This document shows positions 7,510 through 13,134 of a stretch of DNA of 17,474 bases, piece after piece. The notes below the pieces were generated by a model. It was not told the origin of the DNA. It saw only the letters and a program-made list of their open reading frames with translations, and searched no databases. The number at the start of each line of letters is the position of its first letter. Position 1 is the first letter of the stretch. Origin of the DNA: JBDREA01 sp043820265 (GTDB lineage Archaea > Altiarchaeota > Altiarchaeia > IMC4 > JBDREA01); the NCBI GenBank assembly GCA_043820265.1, contig JBDREA010000095.1, positions 1-17,474 on the forward strand, written 5' to 3'. Made by a program: the position numbers and the translations under genes.

Positions 7510-7758
7510 CTATTGTTCGTCTTTATGGTAAAGGCATAGAAAAATAATCTTATCTTCTTTTTTCAGGTACTGGTAGGATAGCCTGTAGGGGGGGATGCGT
7601 ACTTCGCGTGTGTCTTTTCTGGTGTAGCGCATGGGTTTTCCGGTTTCTGGGTTGGAGATGATTTTTTTAATTTGTTTTTTGAGTTTTTCTTTGAAGGCTC
7701 TGTCTTTATTTTTTTTTATGACTCGTTCGAACTTCGGTTCATAGGCGACTTTCACCAT
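7510..7758 (-). CDS. RelE/ParE-family toxin
   Basis: 82 residues with the RelE/ParE layout: an N-terminal helix pair rich in lysine, then NPETGKPMRY, then TREVRIPPYRLSYQY, then strands ending IIFLCLYHKDEQ. RelE toxins cleave mRNA on the ribosome; ParE-type relatives poison gyrase, and sequence reading alone does not settle which applies. The ATG at 7758 overlaps the antitoxin stop by 7 bp, so translation is coupled. The gene ends 1 bp before a displaced copy of the argG 3' end, which suggests the pair arrived as one cassette. Confidence 0.82.
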   Translation of the reverse strand: MVKVAYEPKFERVIKKNKDRAFKEKLKKQIKKIISNPETGKPMRYTRKDTREVRIPPYRLSYQYLKKEDKIIFLCLYHKDEQ

Positions 7759-8021
7759 TTTTCGAGTTCGGCCAGGAATTCCTCGCCGTCCCTCTCCTCG
7801 AATTCGCCCTTCCTGTATCGCTTGAGGGCCTCTAACGTTTTTTTCGCGAACTTCAAGTCTTCGCTGAAATTTTGATCGAGTTCGTCAACAGGCTTGATGA
7901 TAAATTGGTGCCCGCTCTTGATGATTGCGAACCTGTCTCCCACGGAGAATTCTTTTCTCATCTCTTGGGGGATAATTATCTGCCCCTTCGAGCTAAGCTT
8001 CGTCACGTTGACACTAACCAT
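7752..8021 (-). CDS. AbrB/MazE-type antitoxin
   Basis: 89 residues. The first 45 form an AbrB/SpoVT/MazE swapped-hairpin DNA-binding domain (VTKLSSKGQIIIPQEMRKEFSVGDRFAII). The acidic, helical C-terminus (about 50-89, EEDLKF-like helix then EFEERDGEEFLAELEKW) is the likely toxin-wrapping part. It is placed first in a two-gene operon with a RelE-like toxin, as expected for an autorepressing antitoxin. The leader has GTGATCC (minus strand, 8031-8025), complementary to the archaeal 16S 3' end, 3 nt before the ATG. A palindrome at 8035-8052 lies just upstream and is the probable operator. Confidence 0.85.
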   Translation of the reverse strand: MVSVNVTKLSSKGQIIIPQEMRKEFSVGDRFAIIKSGHQFIIKPVDELDQNFSEDLKFAKKTLEALKRYRKGEFEERDGEEFLAELEKW

Positions 8022-8034
8022 AATGGATCACATC

Positions 8035-8052
8035 AGTAAGATTAGTCTTACT
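8035..8052. promoter_or_regulatory. Candidate operator of the toxin-antitoxin operon
   Basis: AGTAAGATTAGTCTTACT has perfect 7-bp arms around a 4-nt spacer. It lies 14 bp upstream of the antitoxin start and about 25 bp downstream of the TATA box at 8076-8083, so it covers the expected transcription start. This is where an autorepressor would act. Confidence 0.55.
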
Positions 8053-8075
8053 TGAATAAAACATTGACGTCGGGA

Positions 8076-8083
8076 TTTATAAA
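8076..8083 (-). promoter_or_regulatory. TATA box of the toxin-antitoxin operon
   Basis: TTTATAAA, 10 bp from the argG stop. The predicted start site is about 25 nt downstream near 8053, giving a leader of roughly 30 nt before the antitoxin ATG. Confidence 0.5.
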
Positions 8084-8092
8084 CAGAAAGGA

Positions 8093-9292
8093 TTAAATCC
8101 CATTCTTCCTCTTTCTAATCCCCGCGACCTCTTGGGGAAGACCCCACAACTTTATGAATCCTTCAGCTGCTTTGTGGTCGAAGGTGTCGTCTTTGTCGTA
8201 GGTTGTTAGTCCGTAGTCGTAGAGGCTATAAGGGGATTTTCGCCCGACTACTTGGACGTGGCCTTTGTAGAGCTTCAGTCGCACAGAACCTGTCACATAG
8301 GTTTGGCTCGATTCGATGAATGCGTTCAGGTCTTCCATCAAGGGCTCATACCATTGGCCGAAATACGCGAGCTGCGCCCACTTGGAATCCAATTGTTCCT
8401 TGAATAAGAATTGCTCCCGAGTCAAGGTAAGGCGTTCAAGCTCTTTGTGGGCCTCCAAAATAACGGTGGCAGCAGGGCACTCATAGGTCTCACGGCTCTT
8501 AATGCCAACCAAGCGATCCTCTATCATGTCGATTCGTCCGACTCCGTGTTTCGCCGCAATATCGTTTAGTTCTTCGATAAGCTCAACTCCCTCTTTATTT
8601 TTCCCGTTTAAGCCGACAGGGACTCCTTTCTCAAATGCTAAATCCACATACTGAGGTTTATCTGGAGCATCCTCAGGTGCGGTGGTAAGCCAAAAAGGCT
8701 CACTTAGGGGTTCAGCGGCGGGATCCTCCAGGGGACCGGCTTCCGCGCTCTTACCCCAGAGGTTGACGTCATAGCTATAAGGATTTTTAACTGTGACAGG
8801 AATCGGTATATCGTGTTTTTCCGCATACTTTATCTCGTCTTCGCGGCTCATCGGCCACTCGCGTATGGGGGTTATAATCTTCAAGTCAGGATTCAACGCC
8901 CGGATCGAAGCCTCAAAGCGCACCTGATCGTTGCCTTTCCCGGTGGAGCCGTGGGCTACCGCGTCAGCTTTCTCATCCTTAGCTATTTCAACCAGTTTTT
9001 TTGCTATAAGCGGCCGGCCAATCGCAGTTGAAAGAGGGTATTTCCCCTCATACAGGGCGTTCGCCTTGATTGCGGGAAACACGTATTCGTATACGAACTC
9101 TTTTCTTGCATCAAGGCTGTAGGTTTTTACTGCACCCAGTTTCTTCGCTTTAATCTCGATTTTAGCCAGATCCTCCCCTTTCTGGCCCAACTCCATCGTC
9201 AAGGTGACAACATCCGCCTTATACTCGTCTTGTAGCCACTTGATAATAACCGAAGTATCCAAGCCACCAGAGTAAGCCAAAACGATTTTCAT
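8093..9292 (-). CDS. argG: Argininosuccinate synthase
   Basis: 399 residues, the normal length. The enzyme joins citrulline and aspartate with ATP in arginine synthesis. Family motifs are clear: the N-type ATP pyrophosphatase loop YSGGLDTS (residues 7-14), the GSTGKGNDQVRFE segment, ITPIREW, the YSYDVNLWG segment, and the C-terminal dimerization region. The ATG at 9292 precedes the conserved first strand. There is no clear Shine-Dalgarno sequence, and a TATA-like ATTTAAAGG about 30 bp upstream suggests a short leader. No argH or other arginine gene is visible in the window. A diverged copy of the last 13 codons lies 635 bp downstream, beyond the toxin-antitoxin pair. Confidence 0.97.
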   Translation of the reverse strand: MKIVLAYSGGLDTSVIIKWLQDEYKADVVTLTMELGQKGEDLAKIEIKAKKLGAVKTYSLDARKEFVYEYVFPAIKANALYEGKYPLSTAIGRPLIAKKLVEIAKDEKADAVAHGSTGKGNDQVRFEASIRALNPDLKIITPIREWPMSREDEIKYAEKHDIPIPVTVKNPYSYDVNLWGKSAEAGPLEDPAAEPLSEPFWLTTAPEDAPDKPQYVDLAFEKGVPVGLNGKNKEGVELIEELNDIAAKHGVGRIDMIEDRLVGIKSRETYECPAATVILEAHKELERLTLTREQFLFKEQLDSKWAQLAYFGQWYEPLMEDLNAFIESSQTYVTGSVRLKLYKGHVQVVGRKSPYSLYDYGLTTYDKDDTFDHKAAEGFIKLWGLPQEVAGIRKRKNGI

Positions 9293-9320
9293 CCTAAGAA
9301 AAAGAGTATTTCATTTTCTA

Positions 9321-9329
9321 CCTTTAAAT
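9321..9329 (-). promoter_or_regulatory. Candidate TATA element of argG
   Basis: On the minus strand this reads ATTTAAAGG, centred about 33 bp upstream of the argG ATG, so transcription would start within a few nt of the coding region. The same nonamer occurs on the plus strand at 9371-9379. An alternative TATA-like run lies at 9348-9357. Confidence 0.35.
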
Positions 9330-9370
9330 GTCTTTGAAAACGATATACTTTATAATTGATTCACATTTTT

Positions 9371-9379
9371 ATTTAAAGG
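9371..9379 (+). promoter_or_regulatory. Candidate TATA element of the GATase-like protein gene
   Basis: ATTTAAAGG, about 45 bp upstream of the ATG at 9420 and mirror image of the argG element across the 127-bp divergent intergenic region. Confidence 0.35.
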
Positions 9380-9419
9380 ATACCATACAATACAAACCGT
9401 TAGGAATAATTATAACTAT

Positions 9420-10610
9420 ATGATGGATAAGTCAGTCATAATCCGTTGGATTGCTATTTTGACACTCGTAGCTCTAGTTTTAGTCCCCACAGCCTCAGCG
9501 CAAAGTAAACGGGTCTTATTCTATCAGATCGGGACTGTGGGGGGCATGACAATCGAGGGCGAATACTCCGATTACGCAGAAGAGCTCAGGAACCGCGGAT
9601 ACACTGTAGCATCTCTAACAAAAGGCAAACTTGACAAAAACACATTGGAAGGATATGACATATTGATAGTACAAAACATCCAAAAGAGCCTAGACAGCGA
9701 AGAGATTTCAGCAATTCTAACATTCGTCTTAAACGAAGGAAAAGGCGTATATATCAATGGGGTATCCTCAAAATCAAACCAGCTAACCCTACCCTTCGGA
9801 GTGGCAGTCGACGAAGGCAAGCTCATCGATACAACAGATCCCCTCCCCCAAGAAAAGAAGAACAGCTATTTCGTGATAAACAGATTCGACGACGACGACA
9901 CGACAAAGACCTTAAGGCAGGGAGTTCAAAAGCTCGGATTCTATGAAGGAAACGGACTAAAGATATCTGGCGAAGGAAAGTGCATAGCTATGGGAGACGA
10001 AGATACCTACTCGGACACGGGATCGTTTCGGGTGGGAGATGCCCCATGCATCGCTACAGCAACAAGGGTTGGTAAAGGCTTGATTTTCATAACAGCAGAT
10101 GTAGACATGTTAAGCAACAAATACATGGCCGACTTCAGCAACAAAAACTTCGGCTTAAACATCATGGAGTGGCTTCAGATACGTATAAACGAGTCCATCG
10201 AGATATCAGATCTACCAATCATACTTGCCGAATGCAAGCTGCAGATGACAAGGCTAGGGCAAGAAACCAGCAAACTCGAACAAGAAAAAGGAAGCCTATT
10301 GACGAACGTCAACTCCCTCACTTCAAGAGTCAGCGAATTACAGACCGACTATGACGAATGTCAGGGGGGAAAACTTGGACCTTTCACTCCCACTAACTGG
10401 GCGATCATTATTGCTGCAGTCTTGATTCTTCTTGCAGCGATAATCTATACCAGACGAAAAGCCGCACTCGCGAAGGGCCAAGGCGGAGAAGCCGAAGAAC
10501 TGGAAGGAGACCTGGGATACGAATTCGAAAAAGAAGGTGAAGGTGGCGGGGGGGAATCTGAAGACCTCAACTTCGGAGACGTCCTAGACACCGACATACT
10601 CGAAGAATAA
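9420..10610 (+). CDS. Secreted GATase-like protein with coiled coil and C-terminal membrane anchor
   Basis: 396 residues. A signal peptide (about 1-27, ending ASAQ) is followed by an alpha/beta domain (about 29-255) with the pattern of class I glutamine-amidotransferase-like/DUF4350-type domains: VLFYQIG, then GYDILIVQNIQ, EISAILTFVLNEGKGVYI, and late VGKGLIFITADVDML. No catalytic Cys-His pair is evident, so a binding rather than enzymatic role is likely. Residues about 268-318 form a heptad-like coiled coil (KLQMTRLGQETSKLEQEKG and on). One membrane helix spans about 326-344 and is followed by a basic stop-transfer sequence and an acidic, glycine-rich cytoplasmic tail of about 50 residues. 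ATG codons at 9420 and 9423 are both possible starts. Function unknown; a cell-surface or envelope role is inferred. Confidence 0.72.
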   Translation: MMDKSVIIRWIAILTLVALVLVPTASAQSKRVLFYQIGTVGGMTIEGEYSDYAEELRNRGYTVASLTKGKLDKNTLEGYDILIVQNIQKSLDSEEISAILTFVLNEGKGVYINGVSSKSNQLTLPFGVAVDEGKLIDTTDPLPQEKKNSYFVINRFDDDDTTKTLRQGVQKLGFYEGNGLKISGEGKCIAMGDEDTYSDTGSFRVGDAPCIATATRVGKGLIFITADVDMLSNKYMADFSNKNFGLNIMEWLQIRINESIEISDLPIILAECKLQMTRLGQETSKLEQEKGSLLTNVNSLTSRVSELQTDYDECQGGKLGPFTPTNWAIIIAAVLILLAAIIYTRRKAALAKGQGGEAEELEGDLGYEFEKEGEGGGGESEDLNFGDVLDTDILEE

Positions 10611-10616
10611 CTATCT

Positions 10617-10623
10617 TTTTTTG
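10617..10623 (+). terminator. T-tract terminator of the GATase-like protein gene
   Basis: Seven T residues on the coding strand begin 7 nt after the stop codon. Archaeal RNA polymerase ends transcription at such U-rich runs without needing a hairpin. Confidence 0.5.
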
Positions 10624-10643
10624 GTTGGAAAGTTTAATGCTCG

Positions 10644-10982
10644 TTATCTTCTAGATATTTTCGTTTCCCTTTTCTGCGAACCTATTTTTCCAAGAATCTG
10701 TTTGAACTGCTCGTCGGTTATCTTTTTGGGAAGCTGACCTGCCTGAGCCAACTGAATCAGCAACATCTCGATTTGTCTTGCGTAACTTGCCTTTGCAGCC
10801 CGAATATTTGCCAGACGCTCCCTAGCTTCCGGAGTCAGGATCTGAGAGATAATATGTTTTATCTGATCCTCCATCTCCTGTTCTTGCGCCATCTGCTCCT
10901 GAACCTGATGTTGGGCGCCGTACTGTTGGGAAGCCATCAACTCGGCCATCCTCTTTTTTCTGAGGTTTTCTAGATCAGTCAT
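10644..10982 (-). CDS. PDCD5/TFAR19-family DNA-binding protein
   Basis: 112 residues from the ATG at 10982. The sequence shows the family pattern: TDLENLRKKRMAELM at the N-terminus, a Gln/Glu-rich segment, IKHIISQILTPEARERLANIRAAK, and a late ITDEQFKQILGKI helix with a basic tail. PDCD5 proteins are small three-helix bundles conserved in archaea and eukaryotes; their archaeal role is not firmly known. I prefer 10982 over a TTG at 10988 because the family starts M-x-(D/E)-L-E. The gene overlaps the S19e stop by 8 bp, a pairing seen in many archaea. Last gene of the L7Ae operon. Confidence 0.92.
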   Translation of the reverse strand: MTDLENLRKKRMAELMASQQYGAQHQVQEQMAQEQEMEDQIKHIISQILTPEARERLANIRAAKASYARQIEMLLIQLAQAGQLPKKITDEQFKQILGKIGSQKRETKISRR

Positions 10983-11427
10983 TCCCAATCTGAGAAGCTA
11001 TTTTATCCAGATACGATTGGCCTTTGGGAGTAACCAATCTGCCCTGGAATCCGGTTGATCTTTCAGCTAAACCTTTTTGTTTCACGACCTTGGAGGTTAA
11101 ACCCGCTTCATCGAGTTGCTGGAGTATGGCTCTGATAATTTTTCCCCCAGCCCTTTGGAATTTCTCAGGTTTCACTCCCCGGTTCTTCTTTCCCCCATAG
11201 ACTACCCTGAGTTTTTGAACCCCTACGGGGCCTTGAAAGTAGACTTTGCGCAAAACCGAAGCTGCCCTCATCCACCACCAGCTGTCAAAATCCGGTTGCC
11301 GTTCCTTGTGACAGCCTGTTTTCACGTTTGAAGCCCAGTCCGGGCGCTTCAATTTAACGTTTTCTTTTAGGTCGATTGCCAATGCATCAATGAGTTTTTT
11401 CGGGTTAACATCCGCTACATTCGTCAT
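10975..11427 (-). CDS. rps19e: Small ribosomal subunit protein S19e
   Basis: 150 residues, normal length for archaeal S19e (eS19). Recognisable segments are VNPKKLIDALAIDLK near the start, WWWMRAASVLRKVYFQGPVGVQKLRVVYGG in the middle, and the winged-helix-like C-terminus with LTSKVV...GRLVTPKGQSYLDKIA. The ATG at 11427 has GAGG 6 nt upstream. It sits 8 bp after ndk and overlaps the PDCD5-like gene, so the three are co-translated. Confidence 0.97.
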   Translation of the reverse strand: MTNVADVNPKKLIDALAIDLKENVKLKRPDWASNVKTGCHKERQPDFDSWWWMRAASVLRKVYFQGPVGVQKLRVVYGGKKNRGVKPEKFQRAGGKIIRAILQQLDEAGLTSKVVKQKGLAERSTGFQGRLVTPKGQSYLDKIASQIGND

Positions 11428-11435
11428 TTTTTCCT

Positions 11436-11882
11436 CTAATCTATTAGTTCCTCTTGACTGAAAAAAACCGGGGCCTCATTACTTATCGCCTCACTTGAAT
11501 CCGAAGCATGAATCAGGTTCTCCATTTTATCCGAGTCCACTTCTTCTTTGATTCCGAAATCCCCTCTTATTGTTCCTGATGCTGCTTGGATGGGATTAGT
11601 CGCGCCTACAATCTCTCGGACTTGAGATATCGCCTCATCTATACTTGGGGAATTTAGCTCAAGCATTGCAGCTACCACGGGACCAGACGTCACATACTCC
11701 AGCAACCCGGGAAAAAAATCTTTCTCCCTGTGCACGGCGTACATCTCTTTTGCCTGGTCCATCGTTAACTTCATCATCTTAAGCGAGGAAATACTGATTT
11801 TTGCTTTTTCGAATTTTGAGAGGATGGCACCTATCAGGTTTCGGCGTACTCCATCAGGTTTTATCACTACCAGAGTCTTCAT
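11436..11882 (-). CDS. ndk: Nucleoside diphosphate kinase
   Basis: 148 residues, normal for Ndk, which transfers the gamma phosphate between nucleoside di- and triphosphates. The active-site histidine is His125 in NLIHASDS, and KPDGVRRNLIG, TSGPVVAAML, and the GTIRGDFG loop are all present. The start lies inside the L24e gene, giving a 29-bp overlap in another frame. In many archaea the order rpl7ae-rps28e-rpl24e-ndk continues into infB (IF2); here it continues into rps19e instead. Confidence 0.97.
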   Translation of the reverse strand: MKTLVVIKPDGVRRNLIGAILSKFEKAKISISSLKMMKLTMDQAKEMYAVHREKDFFPGLLEYVTSGPVVAAMLELNSPSIDEAISQVREIVGATNPIQAASGTIRGDFGIKEEVDSDKMENLIHASDSSEAISNEAPVFFSQEELID

Positions 11883-12237
11883 CTTTTTTCTGTTTTTTGC
11901 CGGTTTTTTTCACCTTTGCGGTTTTAGCTTTATCCTCTTTTTTTGGTTTTTCAGCCTTGGTTTTTTTCTTCTCTGCCTTCTTTTCAACTGGTTTATCCTC
12001 TTTCTTTTCGGATTTTTTAGGTTTTTCCTTTTTAGGCTTTACCTTCGGCGGATTTTGTGGAGGAGTCTTTCCTTTTTCATATTTTTTAGTCCAATTGAGC
12101 TTTCTCGGGTCTCGCCCTAGCTTTAAGAGGTTTTTTTCGCATTTTGAAGAGCAAAAATACAGGGCTTTCCCCTTCTTATTTACGAAAATCTTCTCTTGTC
12201 CGGAGCTTATTTCAAACCCACAAAAGCTGCAATCCAT
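11854..12237 (-). CDS. rpl24e: Large ribosomal subunit protein L24e with lysine-rich tail
   Basis: 127 residues, about twice the usual archaeal length of 55-70. Residues 1-60 are a typical L24e (eL24) with zinc finger Cys3, Cys6, Cys29, Cys33, and the DPRKLNWTKKY motif. The rest is a low-complexity tail of Lys, Glu, Pro and Ala, running into the 29-bp overlap with ndk. Eukaryotic L24 also has a C-terminal extension, but this composition looks like an independent addition. Start at ATG 12237; weak ribosome binding site, 16 bp after rps28e. Confidence 0.93.
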   Translation of the reverse strand: MDCSFCGFEISSGQEKIFVNKKGKALYFCSSKCEKNLLKLGRDPRKLNWTKKYEKGKTPPQNPPKVKPKKEKPKKSEKKEDKPVEKKAEKKKTKAEKPKKEDKAKTAKVKKTGKKQKKDEDSGSDKT

Positions 12238-12253
12238 TTTTTAAATCCGGTTT

Positions 12254-12445
12254 TTAGTTTAAAGGTTTGGCTTCGCGCTCGTCTTCGCGCAAGTCTAGTA
12301 TGTCTCCCTGCTGGGCGGGGCTCTTAACGTTTCTTCTTATCACGCGGCCCTTGTTTCTGCCGTCCATGATCTTACACATCACCTGGATGACTTCCCCGTA
12401 TATGCCGGTCCTTCCTATTATCTTAACTATTTCTGCGTCGACCAT
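12254..12445 (-). CDS. rps28e: Small ribosomal subunit protein S28e
   Basis: 63 residues, the expected size for S28e (eS28). It shows the OB-fold core (AEIVKIIGRTGIYGEVIQVMCKIMDGRNKGRVIRRNVKSP) and the invariant C-terminal pattern LREDEREAKPLN. It starts 2 bp after the L7Ae stop, so translation is coupled. Confidence 0.97.
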   Translation of the reverse strand: MVDAEIVKIIGRTGIYGEVIQVMCKIMDGRNKGRVIRRNVKSPAQQGDILDLREDEREAKPLN

Positions 12446-12447
12446 CT

Positions 12448-12807
12448 TTACTTTCTCAAATCTTTAGCCTTGGAGGCAACTTCTACCACTAGGCCCTTCG
12501 CCTTGCCTTCCTCGATGATGCATCCGGCGGCGGTTGGGACGTTGATGCCAAGCGATTCGCCTATCTCGGCTTTTGTCACATAAACGTAGGCGATGTCTTT
12601 TTCCTCGCAGAGCATCGGAAGATGCATGACAATCTCTGGGGGGTCGACGTCGCTTCCTATCAAAACCAGTTTAGCGAGTCCTCGCTCAACGGCCTTTGTG
12701 ACCTCGTTCGTTCCTTTCCTGATCTTTCCTGTGTCGTGGGCGGACTCAACCGCCTCCAAAGCCTTATCAGCCAACTCCTTAGGAGTCTCAAATTTAACGT
12801 AACTCAT
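12448..12807 (-). CDS. rpl7ae: Ribosomal protein L7Ae, kink-turn binding
   Basis: 119 residues, normal length. L7Ae binds kink-turns in 23S rRNA and in the C/D and H/ACA guide RNPs and RNase P. Conserved parts seen are KIRKGTNEVTKAVERGLAKLVLIGSDVDPPEIVMHLPMLCEE and the loop with LGINVPTAAGC that contacts RNA. I choose ATG 12807 (MSYVKFETPKEL) because a near-perfect GGAGGT Shine-Dalgarno sequence lies 6-7 nt upstream; an in-frame ATG at 12831 would make this site coding and add eight residues not seen in the family. The ribosome binding site is part of a kink-turn, which predicts autogenous control. First gene of a six-gene operon. Confidence 0.97.
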   Translation of the reverse strand: MSYVKFETPKELADKALEAVESAHDTGKIRKGTNEVTKAVERGLAKLVLIGSDVDPPEIVMHLPMLCEEKDIAYVYVTKAEIGESLGINVPTAAGCIIEEGKAKGLVVEVASKAKDLRK

Positions 12808-12812
12808 ATTTT

Positions 12813-12836
12813 TACCTCCTTCATAAGTCATCGGTA
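12813..12836 (-). promoter_or_regulatory. Kink-turn in the l7ae leader embedding the Shine-Dalgarno sequence
   Basis: In the minus-strand RNA, going 5' to 3' from 12836: canonical stem UACC, three-nt bulge GAU, GA, non-canonical stem CUU, triloop AUG, stem AAG, GA, stem GGUA. The two GA steps face each other, giving the tandem sheared G-A pairs that define a kink-turn. UACC pairs fully with GGUA, and CUU with AAG. The second strand contains GGAGG, the ribosome binding site of l7ae, so bound L7Ae would hide it. Autogenous control through a leader kink-turn has been reported for archaeal l7ae (Sulfolobus); this looks like the same principle. Confidence 0.78.
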
Positions 12837-12860
12837 GAGAAACAATCTACACGTAAAAGA

Positions 12861-12871
12861 GAATATTATAG
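12861..12871 (-). promoter_or_regulatory. Probable TATA box of the l7ae operon
   Basis: The minus strand reads CTATAATATTC. A start about 26 nt downstream falls near 12840, which would put the kink-turn almost at the 5' end of a leader of about 33 nt. A second TATA candidate, CTTTATAAG, lies in the loop of the palindrome at 12920-12967 and would give a leader of about 110 nt. Confidence 0.45.
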
Positions 12872-12913
12872 CGAATTGCATAAATAAATGAACATTTGGA
12901 ATTATGCAATTCG
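12872..12913. repeat. Palindrome 1 of the l7ae/transglutaminase intergenic pair
   Basis: Perfect 12-bp arms CGAATTGCATAA (12872-12883) and TTATGCAATTCG (12902-12913). The 18-nt loop contains a small stem, AAATG with CATTT. The core GCATAA is shared with the palindromes upstream of gar1. Confidence 0.85.
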
Positions 12914-12919
12914 ATATAT

Positions 12920-12967
12920 TCGATTGCATAAGTAATCCTTATAAAGTTAAAAAACTTATGCAATCGA
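12920..12967. repeat. Palindrome 2 of the l7ae/transglutaminase intergenic pair
   Basis: Perfect 14-bp arms TCGATTGCATAAGT (12920-12933) and ACTTATGCAATCGA (12954-12967), spaced by 20 nt that contain CTTATAAAG, itself a possible TATA box. The arm matches palindrome 4773-4819 at 11 of 14 positions. Confidence 0.87.
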
Positions 12968-13055
12968 CTATAACATCGAAATAATCCTTAATAAATGGCG
13001 TTCTTCTCAGACTATGCAGAAAAACAATGCTCTTGGGTCAGGGTGAACACAAACC

Positions 13056-13063
13056 TTTTTAAA
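13056..13063 (+). promoter_or_regulatory. Candidate TATA box of the transglutaminase-like gene
   Basis: TTTTTAAA preceded by CC, about 72 bp upstream of the chosen ATG at 13135. Transcription would start near 13086, giving a leader of about 50 nt. The stretch 12968-13055 shows no gene that I can support. Confidence 0.3.
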
Positions 13064-13134
13064 TCTTTAATGATAAATAAAGTTTATTCTTCCGGCAAAG
13101 GGGGTTAAGAATAACGAATTGGGTGGTTGGAATC

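Noticed and set aside
11801..12244. Plus-strand Phe/Leu/Ser-rich frames opposite rpl24e
   Set aside because: Same artefact: antisense of the lysine-rich L24e tail.
12808..12831. In-frame upstream ATG giving a 127-residue L7Ae
   Set aside because: It would translate the GGAGGT ribosome binding site and kink-turn and add residues the family lacks.
12872..12967. Palindromes considered as terminal repeats of an insertion sequence
   Set aside because: There is no transposase and the pair spans under 100 bp; the internal half-site order fits paired hairpins better than element ends.
12995..13108. 37-codon plus-strand frame between l7ae and the transglutaminase-like gene
   Set aside because: No ribosome binding site, no recognisable sequence, and it runs across the likely TATA box of the next gene.
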